A model generated the notes under the pieces. It saw nothing but the letters and a program-made list of their open reading frames with translations, made no database searches and had not been told where the DNA came from. The position numbers were made by a program, and so were the translations under genes. Below are positions 1 through 8,093 of a stretch of DNA of 37,711 nt, one piece after another. The first letter of the stretch is position 1, and each line of letters begins with the position of its first letter. Source of the DNA: Zavarzinella formosa DSM 19928 (GTDB lineage: Bacteria > Planctomycetota > Planctomycetia > Gemmatales > Gemmataceae). The DNA lies in NCBI RefSeq assembly GCF_000255705.1, contig NZ_JH636440.1, positions 325,227 to 362,937 on the forward strand, in the 5' to 3' direction.

Positions 1-1161
1 CTCGCCCAAGGCCTCGGCGAGACTCAGCCGCACCAGATCGCTCGGGTCCGTCGCCAGCCGGGCCAGCCGATGCAGGGCCATCGTCGCCCGCAACCGGCCA
101 AGGGCGGCGACGGCCACCGACCGGACATGCTCGTTCGGATCGTTGAGATGGTACATCAAATCTGGAATGGCGGCCGGGCCGATGGCCGCGAGAACGACGG
201 GAAGTTGATCCCGCTGTTCCCGCGTGAGGGTTTCGCCGACCCGGAGGGAAAAGAGCAGCGGCCCAAGGGCGCCCGCCCCGAATTGAGGCAAGGCGCTGCG
301 AGCACGCTCGTGAATCGGTTCGTGCGGACTCCAGAAGTCGGCGATGGTTTCGGAAAGAAGTTTCCCCTTCCGCACCGAGGCGAAAATCTGCTGAAGCAGG
401 ACCAGCGTGAAGAACGACTTGAACACGGCCATGAGGGCGGACGCCACGCCCGCCACCGGCCGGGCCACCGTGATGCGGGCCAAATGTTGCGTGTCGGCCA
501 GGTTCAGCAAATCGACCACGCTCAACAGATGGACCAGAGCCGAGGTCACAAAATCGACGAAGGTCGCGTCAGTGTCCGGCGGCGCATACCAAGCCGGGCC
601 AAACAAATGGAAAAGGGCGAAATTAAACAGGGCGAACCCGCCGATCATCCCCCCCGCCGCCGATGCGAGCAGTGGAACGCCGACGAGGTGGCCATGTTGG
701 ATGAGTTCGGTCGCCAACCGCTGCCCCTTCATCGGGGCGTGGAGCGTCTTGTATCCGCGAGCCACTTCATACCGTTCGACATCAATGAACATATACGCCA
801 GACAGGCGGCCAACCCCATTGCCAGCGGGCCGAGCGAGCAGACGACCGCCAGCGGCGGCAGAGACCCGGCGACAAGAATGCCGATCACGAGAAGGCCAAA
901 CTGAATGCCAAGGAAAACCGGCCAGGTGGCCCAGGCAAGGCATCGCTCCCACACCCGGAACCCGGCCCGGATGCCGCCGCGAATCACGGCCCCGGCCACG
1001 CTCACGCCAAAGTCGATGGTGCCGAGCCAGTAGAGCGCGCCGGCCAGCAAAATGATGACGGCAAAGGTTAGCAGGATAATGGTGGAGGACCGGACCCCGC
1101 CGGTGTCAATCATCCACCCCGCCGGATCGGCGGCGAGAAGCCCAAACAATGGCGAGTCCAT
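1..1161 (-). CDS. Membrane protein with HEAT-like repeats, 3' end outside window
   Basis: The frame is open from an ATG at 1161 to the window edge, giving 387 codons of the N-terminal part. An AAGGGG ribosome binding site lies 5 nt before the ATG. Hydrophobic stretches occur at about residues 26-46, 75-120 and 160-185, so the N-terminal half looks polytopic. From about residue 290 the sequence becomes soluble. It ends in HEAT-like units (for example LNDPNEHVRSVAVAALGRL, then ATDPSDLVRLSLAEALGE) that run off the edge. HEAT units normally mediate protein contacts. No enzyme motif is visible and I do not recognise the family. The coding strand is supported by the continuous 387-codon frame and by the membrane and HEAT character of the translation. 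The plus-strand frames here are Arg/Pro-rich shadows. Confidence 0.8.
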   Translation of the reverse strand, partial: MDSPLFGLLAADPAGWMIDTGGVRSSTIILLTFAVIILLAGALYWLGTIDFGVSVAGAVIRGGIRAGFRVWERCLAWATWPVFLGIQFGLLVIGILVAGSLPPLAVVCSLGPLAMGLAACLAYMFIDVERYEVARGYKTLHAPMKGQRLATELIQHGHLVGVPLLASAAGGMIGGFALFNFALFHLFGPAWYAPPDTDATFVDFVTSALVHLLSVVDLLNLADTQHLARITVARPVAGVASALMAVFKSFFTLVLLQQIFASVRKGKLLSETIADFWSPHEPIHERARSALPQFGAGALGPLLFSLRVGETLTREQRDQLPVVLAAIGPAAIPDLMYHLNDPNEHVRSVAVAALGRLRATMALHRLARLATDPSDLVRLSLAEALGE

Positions 1162-1341
1162 CTGACCCCTTGGCAGGCAATGCCTGAACGATCACGGCTT
1201 TCCCGACGCTGAAAATGTATGGTTTCCCGCACAGCCGGGCATATCCACACCGCGAGGGTCTTCACGGCTCATGGATAGGAGGACATGAGTTGCGGCGACA
1301 AACGGGAATGGGAAATCAGAAATCCATCGGCCAAGATATTC

Positions 1342-2706
1342 TCACAGCAATTCAGCCACCTTGTCCCGCTCGTCAAGAAGATACATGGGCCGGCCGGTCG
1401 GGCTGGGGAGGGTTTGGGCGGTGTCGATGCCCATCGCGTGGTAGAGGGTGCTGAGGACATTGGGGACTTTGTAACGCCGGGAGGTGGCCCGTTCGCCTTT
1501 GGCGTCCGTGGTTCCGATGGCCTGCCCCATCTTCAGCCCGCCGCCGGCCACCAAGGCCGACATGACCGGCCCCCAATGGTCCCGGCCGGCGGTCTTGTTG
1601 ATGACCGGAGACCGGCCAAACTCTCCCCACACCACCACCACCACATCCTTGGCCATGCCCCGGTCGTGCAAATCCCCGACCAAGGACGACACGGCGCTGT
1701 CGAGCGGCGGCAACTGGCGGCGCAGGTGCCGGAAGTTGTTTTCGTGAGTGTCCCAATTGTTGAAGCCGATGGTCACGCATCCGGCCCCGGCTTCCACGAG
1801 CCGACGGGCCGCCAGGGCCTGCGCCCCGTAATTCACCTCCCACTGGCGGCCGGGGAAGTCGTAATAAAAATTTCGGCCGTAGCGGTCGCGGACCGCCTGG
1901 CTTTCCTTGTCCAAGTCGAGGGCGTTCCTCAAGACATCGGAAGTGATGATCTCGAAGGCCCGGCTGGTGATGGCGTCCATCCCGCTGGTGTCCGCATCCC
2001 GGCGCATGTTGTCGAAGGCGGTCAACATTGTCCGGCGATCCGCGATGCGGTCCAGACTGACTCCCTCGGGCGGTCGCAAGGCGACCCGGTTTTGAACGCT
2101 TTTGGGAAATTCATTCGTGATCGCGGTCCCCGGCCCGTCGGGGGTGAAGGCCCGATGGGCTGAGCCGAGATAGCCGGGTTCGTTGCCAAAATCGAACGCA
2201 GGATTTCCCGCCCACAGTTTGGGCCGCAGGCTGACGAAGGGGGGAACTCCATTTCGGCCGGGGCCGTTCAATTTGGACACCACCGCCCCGAACGACGGAT
2301 AACCCACCGCGCGGGCCTTGGTCTCGTTGTAACCGGTCGAGATTTCCGCGTCGTCATGGCCAGATGTGGACGAGATGGAACGGATGACGGCCAGTTTGTC
2401 CCACATGCGGGCCAGTTTCGGCATCAGTTCGCAGATTTGCACACCGGGCACGTTCGTCGGAATCGGCTTGAACTCGCCGCGAATTTCGGCGGGCGCGTCC
2501 GGCTTCATGTCCCACATGTCCAGATGCGGCGGCCCGCCCCCGAGAACGATATGGATGGCGGCCTTGCGCGGTTTGGATGCCGCCGGACTTTCGCCTCGAA
2601 GGAGATCAGTCAGATTGAACGCCCCGCCAAACGCTCCGATTTTGAGAAATTCCCGCCGCCCGATGCCATCGCAAAATCGCCGGGAACGACCCGAGATCGT
2701 CAACAT
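1342..2706 (-). CDS. DUF1501 family protein, Tat-exported
   Basis: A 454-residue protein of the DUF1501 family, sulfatase/alkaline-phosphatase-fold relatives that are greatly expanded in planctomycetes. The N-terminus has a twin-arginine-like segment (GRREFLKIGAFGG, about residues 16-28), consistent with Tat export. Family signatures include IHIVLGGGPPHLDMWDMKPDAP near residue 50, GFNNWDTHENN near 315, VVVVWGEFGRSPVIN near 355 and AGRDHWGP near 373. The start is set by a GGAGG ribosome binding site 7 nt before the ATG. Unlike the second DUF1501 gene at 22726, no PSD1/DUF1549 partner is adjacent. The exact substrate of this family is not known to me. A role in handling exported polymers is an inference from family context. 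Confidence 0.93.
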   Translation of the reverse strand: MLTISGRSRRFCDGIGRREFLKIGAFGGAFNLTDLLRGESPAASKPRKAAIHIVLGGGPPHLDMWDMKPDAPAEIRGEFKPIPTNVPGVQICELMPKLARMWDKLAVIRSISSTSGHDDAEISTGYNETKARAVGYPSFGAVVSKLNGPGRNGVPPFVSLRPKLWAGNPAFDFGNEPGYLGSAHRAFTPDGPGTAITNEFPKSVQNRVALRPPEGVSLDRIADRRTMLTAFDNMRRDADTSGMDAITSRAFEIITSDVLRNALDLDKESQAVRDRYGRNFYYDFPGRQWEVNYGAQALAARRLVEAGAGCVTIGFNNWDTHENNFRHLRRQLPPLDSAVSSLVGDLHDRGMAKDVVVVVWGEFGRSPVINKTAGRDHWGPVMSALVAGGGLKMGQAIGTTDAKGERATSRRYKVPNVLSTLYHAMGIDTAQTLPSPTGRPMYLLDERDKVAELL

Positions 2707-2978
2707 GAGTTGACCTCCATGACGGGCGAAACGGCGTCACCATTCAAGTCGAATCCCAGACTAAACGCCCTGTTCTCGCATTGCAAGCAAGAACGCGCGG
2801 CAATCGATTTTCAAGAAGAGAATTCGGTCAGAGTTGGGCACGGCACGATCAGAGAAGGGATTTTTTCAATGACATGCAATCGATTCCGGTTTTTGGTGAG
2901 ACAACCGGATCGCAGACCCTGTCATTGGGTGGAAAATGAATCGCGCAAACCCCTTCAAATAGAAGGGTTGGAAGGAAC
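2707..2978. other. Intergenic region between DUF1501 gene and tRNA-Met
   Basis: I see no credible gene here. The DUF1501 gene and the tRNA are both on the minus strand. The stretch therefore holds the 3' flank of the tRNA and presumably the promoter of the DUF1501 gene, but no convincing -35/-10 pair stands out. Confidence 0.5.
2948..2969 (-). terminator. Possible terminator hairpin after tRNA-Met
   Basis: An AACCC(C)CTTC / GAAGGGTT stem with one bulge and a 5-nt loop begins 10 nt beyond the tRNA 3' end. On the minus strand it is followed by only a short T-rich stretch, so termination is plausible but weak. Confidence 0.4.
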
Positions 2979-3051
2979 TAGCTGCGACTGGACTTGAACC
3001 AGTGACACCTCGCTTATGAAGCGAGTGCTCTAACCACTGAGCTACGCAGCC
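2979..3051 (-). tRNA. tRNA-Met (CAU anticodon, elongator type)
   Basis: A full cloverleaf of 73 nt can be drawn on the minus strand: acceptor GGCTGCG with CGCAGCT plus discriminator A, D stem GCTC/GAGC, anticodon stem CTCGC/GCGAG with loop TTCATAA (anticodon CAU), variable loop GTGTC, and T stem ACTGG/CCAGT with loop TTCAAGT. The acceptor start and D arm resemble bacterial elongator tRNA-Met (GGCTACGTAGCTCAG in E. coli). It lacks the three G-C anticodon-stem pairs of initiator tRNA. A CAU tRNA could also be an Ile2 species modified by TilS, but the acceptor and D arm favour elongator Met. The first acceptor pair is G-U, and CCA is not encoded. Confidence 0.95.
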
Positions 3052-3135
3052 TTGAATCGAAAAATATACATCCCGGCCAATCAAGCGACAAGTCCCCGCC
3101 GGGTTTGGTTCAGACTTCGCCGTACAATCATTTTC

Positions 3136-4674
3136 ATGTGGCGATTCCTCCTCATTTTCGCACTGCTCCTTTTGCCCCCCCTCCCCTCGACTCGGGGAGA
3201 CGAGGCCCGGCGGCGGGATGGCACGACCGTCGCCGGAAATCTTGCCTTCGACGGGGACTCGTTTCGGTTTGGCGACGAACCCGTCGGGCGGCTCGAATAT
3301 GTTCGCCGGGGCAAACCGGCGCCGCCGGTTCGGGATTGTGGCTGGATGCTTCACCTCGTCGGCGGGGACTCGTTTCCCGTTCATCCAATGGAACTCACCG
3401 AGAAGGAATTGCGGGTGCAGACGCCGTGGGCGGACGAGCTTCGGCTTCCCCGGTCGGCCGTTGAACAGATCGGCCAGTGGCCCGGCCGGCAGGTGGTCGC
3501 GGTCTCCGGGGAGACAACATCGCTGAAGGCCGGCCTGCCTGATGTGTCGAAGGGTTGGTTGGTGTTGCGGGCGCCGTTCGTGAAAACGGCCGCCCGGCGT
3601 TTGACGCTGGAACTCGGTTTCGTGCGAGAGGGGAAGCCGACTCCGGTGAACGTTGATTTGTCGGCCCCGGAGGTTCGCATCGGCGTCTCGGCTCCGGAAC
3701 CTGCCGGCATCGCCGGGAAACTTAACCGGGATGACCAGTCGCACCGGTTGGGCGTCGCGTTTGACACGGACATGCTGCACATCACCGTCGATGGCTATGT
3801 GTTGTGGTCGCGCGAACACGGGCCGGGGATATTGAGGGAGGCGAGATTGATCTCCTCTGGCGAAGGGAATGAAACCGTCCGCGTCGAACAGATGGTGATC
3901 TGGCGGCACGAGCCGCCGGTGAAGACGCCCCCCTCCGTGCGTCCTTCACGGGATCGACTGGTCACCACGGAAAACACCGAGATTTACGGGGTGTTCCCCC
4001 GGTTTGATTCCGCCGGGCCGGTGATTGATGTGCGGGAAAAAGTCGTGTCACCACCGTGGGCGATGGTGCGGGAACAAACCTTCGGCGATCTCGGCGGCGA
4101 TGAAAAATCAACCACCGGCGAACATGCGGAACTCACATTGCAGACGACGGACCAACCGGCGGCCCGGATCACCGGCCGGGTGAAGGGATGGAACGACAGG
4201 CAGGTGAAGCTCGAACATTCCCGGCTGGGATTGCTGACGATTCCCATGCCGCTGGTGACGGAAATCCGGCCAATCTTCCACGGCCGGCGATTGGTCGTGG
4301 CGGCCGGTTCGCATCATCTCGGCGTTCGGGAAGTCGCCGGGTTTCGGCCATTGAAACCGGAAGGGCTGGCGGTGCGCCAAGTCGTGGAACTCGAAGACTC
4401 GCTGGTCGACACCGACCTCGTCTTCGCGGCCCGGACAACCCACAGCCCGACAGCACTGACCATCACCCTCAACGGGGAAAAACTCGGATCCATCCGCATC
4501 CACGGCGACGACCCGACCACCTACCGATTCCGACTGCCCATGACCGGCCGGCGCGGCCGCAACGAACTGGAAATCCGCCTCGACACCGAACCCCGGCCGG
4601 GCGAAGTGGAACTGCGCGGACTGCGGTTGGAGATTCCGCTGGCCCGATCGGGCGAAGCGGCGAAAAATCCGTGA
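3136..4674 (+). CDS. Secreted protein of unknown function
   Basis: A 512-residue protein starting at the ATG just before a clear Sec signal peptide (MWRFLLIFALLLLPPLPSTRG, cleavage expected around residue 21). The frame is open further upstream, but that extension overlaps the tRNA region and would bury the signal peptide. The mature part is beta-rich in appearance. It includes a repeated theme of small-barrel-like segments (DGTTVAGNLAFDGDSFRFG near residue 25; ITGRVKGWNDRQVKLEHSRLGLLTIPM near residue 346) and a C-terminal carbohydrate-binding-like region with LTITLNGEKLGSIRIHG and a FRLPMTGRRGRNELEIRL strand pattern. No catalytic motif is recognised. It is convergent with the DUF3618 gene. 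Confidence 0.8.
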   Translation: MWRFLLIFALLLLPPLPSTRGDEARRRDGTTVAGNLAFDGDSFRFGDEPVGRLEYVRRGKPAPPVRDCGWMLHLVGGDSFPVHPMELTEKELRVQTPWADELRLPRSAVEQIGQWPGRQVVAVSGETTSLKAGLPDVSKGWLVLRAPFVKTAARRLTLELGFVREGKPTPVNVDLSAPEVRIGVSAPEPAGIAGKLNRDDQSHRLGVAFDTDMLHITVDGYVLWSREHGPGILREARLISSGEGNETVRVEQMVIWRHEPPVKTPPSVRPSRDRLVTTENTEIYGVFPRFDSAGPVIDVREKVVSPPWAMVREQTFGDLGGDEKSTTGEHAELTLQTTDQPAARITGRVKGWNDRQVKLEHSRLGLLTIPMPLVTEIRPIFHGRRLVVAAGSHHLGVREVAGFRPLKPEGLAVRQVVELEDSLVDTDLVFAARTTHSPTALTITLNGEKLGSIRIHGDDPTTYRFRLPMTGRRGRNELEIRLDTEPRPGEVELRGLRLEIPLARSGEAAKNP

Positions 4675-4739
4675 CAAGTAACCGGATGAAAATCTGGCGC
4701 TCGCAGAATCGTCCAGTCAGGTTTGCCGTCCTGGAAAAA

Positions 4740-4767
4740 AAGAGGGCAACCAGTTGGTTGCCCTCTT
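4740..4767 (-). terminator. Strong intrinsic terminator of the DUF3618/holin-X operon
   Basis: A perfect 12-bp stem (AAGAGGGCAACC / GGTTGCCCTCTT, loop AGTT) lies 22 nt past the minus-strand stop at 4790. It is followed on that strand by a run of T (plus-strand A-run at 4734-4739). This is a textbook rho-independent terminator reading minus. There is no T-run on the plus side. Confidence 0.88.
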
Positions 4768-4789
4768 CCACACGACCTTCTTTCAATCC

Positions 4790-5476
4790 TTACTCCCAAT
4801 GCTCTTCCTTAATGCGTTTGGCGTGGCCGTTGTGGCCGTGACCCGCCATTTCCGGAAGAGAATCGGAGATTTTGGTGACGGCTCCCTCAACCATCTTCGG
4901 GATGTTGTCATTGACGCTCTTCTTCACCGATTCGGACAGCGTACTAATAGCCGTTTCGGCCACCTTCCGCACTTCCTGGCTGACCCGGCTGAAGAGTTCA
5001 TCCAAGAGCCCCGGCGCCCGCGATCCCGGCGGCAGCATGGTCGGCGTGGAGGCGATTGGCTGGGGAGCGGGCAACGGCTGATAAGACGGTGCGGGGATGT
5101 GGTGCGTCGCCGATGCAGTCCCCGATTTTCGGAACAACATCAACCCCGCGAACAGCCCGGCGGCAGCCGCCCCGCCGACCATCAGCCACGGGTTGTCCCG
5201 CACATGTTTGGTCACGTCCACAACATCCTTCACGTTGTCCGTGGCGGTATTCATGACGGACTGGACATCGGCCGTCACCGTGTCCACGGTTCCCTTGACG
5301 CTGTCCACCGTCTCCGTGACGGCCGACCGCAGGGAGTTCACAGTGTCGTTGACGGCGGCCGTCGTGCTTTGGAGCGTGCCCACGACTTGTTCCTCCAAGG
5401 CGGCCACCTTTTCCGTCAGCGATTGCCGGGTAGAGGCCATTTCAAGTTCGATTAGTTCGGGTGATTTGTCAGACAC
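4790..5476 (-). CDS. DUF3618/YqjD-like membrane-anchored protein
   Basis: A 228-residue protein. I chose a GTG start at 5476 because it has an AGGAG ribosome binding site at good spacing. The longer frame upstream lies inside the preceding gene. The N-terminal 90 residues are a charged, heptad-like helix (ELIELEMASTRQSLTEKV then repeated TVDSVKGTVDTV-type segments) typical of DUF3618/DUF883-type proteins. One transmembrane helix follows at about 96-115 (NPWLMVGGAAAAGLFAGLML), then a Pro-rich linker, an amphipathic helical region (about 155-210) and a His-rich end. Relatives such as E. coli YqjD are inner-membrane proteins induced in stationary phase and associated with ribosomes or envelope stress. 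The start overlaps the stop of the holin-X gene by 25 nt, so translation is probably coupled. Confidence 0.85.
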   Translation of the reverse strand: MSDKSPELIELEMASTRQSLTEKVAALEEQVVGTLQSTTAAVNDTVNSLRSAVTETVDSVKGTVDTVTADVQSVMNTATDNVKDVVDVTKHVRDNPWLMVGGAAAAGLFAGLMLFRKSGTASATHHIPAPSYQPLPAPQPIASTPTMLPPGSRAPGLLDELFSRVSQEVRKVAETAISTLSESVKKSVNDNIPKMVEGAVTKISDSLPEMAGHGHNGHAKRIKEEHWE

Positions 5477-5922
5477 GCGATGTTCTCCTGAAGGGCTTGA
5501 TAGGTTTTTTCCGGCAGCGGGTTGAAGTTCTTCAACCGACGATAGCCAAGGAAGGAAGAGAGGCCGCCAACCAGAAACATGGTCCCGCCAACAATGCCCC
5601 AGCAGGCCCACTCCGGCAGGCTCGGGACCAGCCAGCCCAGCAACGGCACGAGACCGAGCAGAAGGAAAAAGCTGCCAAGGGCCGTCAGGAAGGCTCCCGC
5701 CATGATGAATTTGGCCGCCGAAACCGACCTGATGACGTCTTGTTTGATCTCGGCCCGAAGCATCGTCATTTGTTGTTTGAAGAGCGTCGAGACATCATCC
5801 AAAATGCCGGACATCAGCTTGGTGATGTTGACCCGCTCCCCCGCCGCGGGCTCCGGTTCCGGGGCGAAACCTGTGCCCCCAAACCGGCTTCCGTCCGGCG
5901 TATGCGACCCGTTATGATCCAT
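5452..5922 (-). CDS. Holin-X / YqjE-like integral membrane protein (PF07332 type)
   Basis: A 156-residue protein. The ATG at 5922 has GGGAG 8 nt upstream. An amphipathic segment (about residues 32-65, ITKLMSGILDDVSTLFKQQM) is followed by two hydrophobic helices at about 72-100 and 104-126 and a short cytoplasmic tail. This is the layout of the putative actinobacterial holin-X / YqjE family, which across bacteria sits next to DUF3618 or DUF883 genes, as it does here. 'Holin' is a family name only and there is no sign of phage genes nearby. It is the first gene of a two-gene operon ending at the terminator at 4740-4767. Confidence 0.85.
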   Translation of the reverse strand: MDHNGSHTPDGSRFGGTGFAPEPEPAAGERVNITKLMSGILDDVSTLFKQQMTMLRAEIKQDVIRSVSAAKFIMAGAFLTALGSFFLLLGLVPLLGWLVPSLPEWACWGIVGGTMFLVGGLSSFLGYRRLKNFNPLPEKTYQALQENIACLTNHPN

Positions 5923-6066
5923 TGGGATGCTCCCGTTGTTTGCGTTGAGTGAATCAATCAAAGCAAAGGGGATGCCAACGGATGAATCGCTGGAATTTGA
6001 GGGAATTTGCAGAAGAACCGTGAAGAACCATGCCGAACGGCATGTGGCAGGCTGCTCAAAAGACCA

Positions 6067-6222
6067 AAAGAGAAGAGTTTCACGCAAAGATCGCAAAGAA
6101 GCAACGTTCGCCAAGAGTCGTTGAAATAATGATTGGTCATCGCTTGGTGATGACTTCCATTCGCTCAACAAGCCTTGGCGCACTTTGCTTCTTCGCGATC
6201 TTTGCGTGAAACTCTTCTCTTT
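6067..6222. repeat. Interspersed inverted-repeat element (37-bp arms)
   Basis: Arms at 6067-6103 and 6186-6222 are reverse complements over 37 nt with one mismatch (core TCACGCAAAGATCGCAAAGA), separated by 82 nt. The right arm ends 7 nt before the stop of the GH13 gene. The 'CTTTGCGATCTTTGCGTG' type of sequence recurs in intergenic space of many unrelated genomes. No coding capacity is apparent. It could act as a bidirectional terminator or 3' RNA stabiliser, or be a MITE-like relic. Confidence 0.75.
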
Positions 6223-6228
6223 CCGAGC

Positions 6229-8040
6229 TTAATTTCCTTGAGCCGGGCGGCCGTAGATCAGGGCCGTGTAGGGGCCGATGGTCACAGTGCCGCTGGCGGG
6301 GAGGCTATCGTATTCGTCGGGTGTGGCCGTCACGTTGCCGCTTTGGGTGTTGTGGAAATGCTCGCTGTAGACTTTCCGGTCGGAGTTCAGCAAGAGAGTC
6401 CACTCACCCGCCTCGGGGAAGCCGATCTTGTAATCAGCGCGGGCCTCGTGGCTGAAGTTGGCGACAACCACCACATCATCGCCGGGGCCCCCCTTGTCCC
6501 AACGCCGGAACACGATCATGTTCCGTGAATCATTGACATGGGACACATGAACATTGTGGTTGCACAGGCCGCGTGTGTGCCCAGCGTTGTTGAGCCGCAG
6601 GCCGATCAAATCACGGTAAAGCCGGACGATTCCCTTGAACTCTTCTTGCTTGTGCCAGTCCACCGGAACGGTGTCCCGGAACCAGCCTCCTTCAAGGAAC
6701 TCCTGCCCTTGGAAGATCATCGGGATGCCGGGAGAGGTGAACACCAACGCGGCCGCGAGGCAGGATCGCTTTTGGGCGAACCAGTTATGAACGTCGTCCC
6801 CCGCGATCTCGGTGGGGACGCGGGCGTGGCCGTTGGCCACCTCGTCATGGCTTTCGGAATAGATCACCCGTTGGAAGGCATCGCCGCTGTATTTGAACTG
6901 GATGGCGTCAGCGAGGGAGGCCATCGACCGGTGCTGGTCCTCCGGTGTGATGACGGCTTCCCGCACCGGATGCACGAAACGGGCATCCCACTGGGAGGCG
7001 AATCCGGCCCCGCCAACGCCAGGTTCCTTCGTGAGCCATTCGCTGTTTTGCAGATCCTCGGCAATGGTGATTGCGTTCGGAAAATTATTGCGAATTTCCC
7101 CGTTGATCCATTGCAGCAGGCTCCAGCCATCGGGAAGATTCGGCTCGCCATCGGCCCGAACCGAGCGGATATAGAGCGTCATGTCCATCCGCAGACCGTC
7201 CACATGGTAGTCTTCGAGCCACATCAGGGCGTTGTCGCGGATGAACTGCCGGACTTCCTTGCGGCCGTAGTCCGGCCGGGTTTCCCCCCACGGGGTTTCC
7301 TTCTTCCAGTCTTGGTAGAAGTAAATCCCGCCGCCGTCGTTTTCGCTCCAACCATCGAAACGCCAGAGATCGAGGTCGCTCGGGCCAAAATGGTTGTACA
7401 CCACATCGAGAATCACGGCGAAGCCATTGCGATGGGCTTCCTTGACGAACTGCTTGAACGCCCGCGGCCCGCCGTAAGCGCTTTCCACGGCGAAGATATG
7501 AGCGGGGTTGTACCCCCACGAACGATCCCCGGCGAACTCGGCGATTGGCATGACTTGAATTGTGTTCACGCCCAACTTCTTCAAATGATCGAACTTGCGG
7601 ACGATCGAGTCGAGGCGGGCGGGCTTGTCGATGTCCGGGTATTCGTCGTTGAACGTGCCGACGTGCAATTCGTAGATCACCATCTCATTCCAATTCGGGG
7701 ACTTGAAATCGTCGTCCTCCCAATCGAAATTCGGATCGTGAACCACCCCGTTGCCGATGGAATTGGTCACTTCACGGGCATAAGGATCAATGCGGGAAAG
7801 CTCGCCGTTCGGCGTCGTGAGCAAATAACGATACTCGGCGCCGGGTTTGACCTTGGCGATGTCCGCGTACCAATACCCCTCTTCTTCTTTCTTCATGGGA
7901 TGCGTCTTCGGGTTCCACTCGTTGAACGAGCCGATGACGGAAACGGCCTCGGCATGGGGAGCCCACACGCGAAACGCAACGCCGGTCTTATGCGGGATGG
8001 CGCCCATTCCGGCACGAGTTTTGGTCTTCATAGCGAGCAT
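6229..8040 (-). CDS. GH13 1,4-alpha-glucan branching enzyme-like protein
   Basis: A 603-residue protein starting at the ATG at 8040, with GGAGAG 5-6 nt upstream. The frame extends further upstream but into the BrkB gene. Residues 15-100 form a CBM48-like domain (FRVWAPHAEAVSVIGSFNEWNP). The GH13 barrel follows, with region I DVVYNH, nucleophile Asp286 in GLRMDMT, acid/base Glu328 in TIAEDL and Asp399 in SESHDE. A C-terminal beta domain ends in TALIYGR. It presumably makes alpha-1,6 branches in glycogen-like storage polymer. At 603 residues it is shorter than classical GlgB (about 730) because the extra N1 domain is missing. Segments such as MPIAEFAGDRSWGYNPAH also recall malto-oligosyltrehalose trehalohydrolase (TreZ), so the exact GH13 specificity is less certain than the fold. 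Confidence 0.9.
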   Translation of the reverse strand: MLAMKTKTRAGMGAIPHKTGVAFRVWAPHAEAVSVIGSFNEWNPKTHPMKKEEEGYWYADIAKVKPGAEYRYLLTTPNGELSRIDPYAREVTNSIGNGVVHDPNFDWEDDDFKSPNWNEMVIYELHVGTFNDEYPDIDKPARLDSIVRKFDHLKKLGVNTIQVMPIAEFAGDRSWGYNPAHIFAVESAYGGPRAFKQFVKEAHRNGFAVILDVVYNHFGPSDLDLWRFDGWSENDGGGIYFYQDWKKETPWGETRPDYGRKEVRQFIRDNALMWLEDYHVDGLRMDMTLYIRSVRADGEPNLPDGWSLLQWINGEIRNNFPNAITIAEDLQNSEWLTKEPGVGGAGFASQWDARFVHPVREAVITPEDQHRSMASLADAIQFKYSGDAFQRVIYSESHDEVANGHARVPTEIAGDDVHNWFAQKRSCLAAALVFTSPGIPMIFQGQEFLEGGWFRDTVPVDWHKQEEFKGIVRLYRDLIGLRLNNAGHTRGLCNHNVHVSHVNDSRNMIVFRRWDKGGPGDDVVVVANFSHEARADYKIGFPEAGEWTLLLNSDRKVYSEHFHNTQSGNVTATPDEYDSLPASGTVTIGPYTALIYGRPAQGN

Positions 8041-8093
8041 GATATCTCTCCGATGGATCACATCAGGGTTGGAGGGTTGGTGGAAAAACAAAG

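Noticed and set aside
1285-2163. 292-codon plus-strand open frame
   Set aside because: Antisense to the DUF1501 gene and rich in Gly/His/Pro in shadow fashion.
2866-3909. 347-codon minus-strand open frame over the tRNA
   Set aside because: It reads through the tRNA gene (the typical tRNA-derived peptide AQWLEHSLHKRGVTGSSPV is visible) and is antisense to the secreted-protein gene.
5452-5922. Prophage (because of the 'holin' family name)
   Set aside because: No other phage gene is nearby. The DUF3618/holin-X pair is a normal chromosomal pair in many bacteria.
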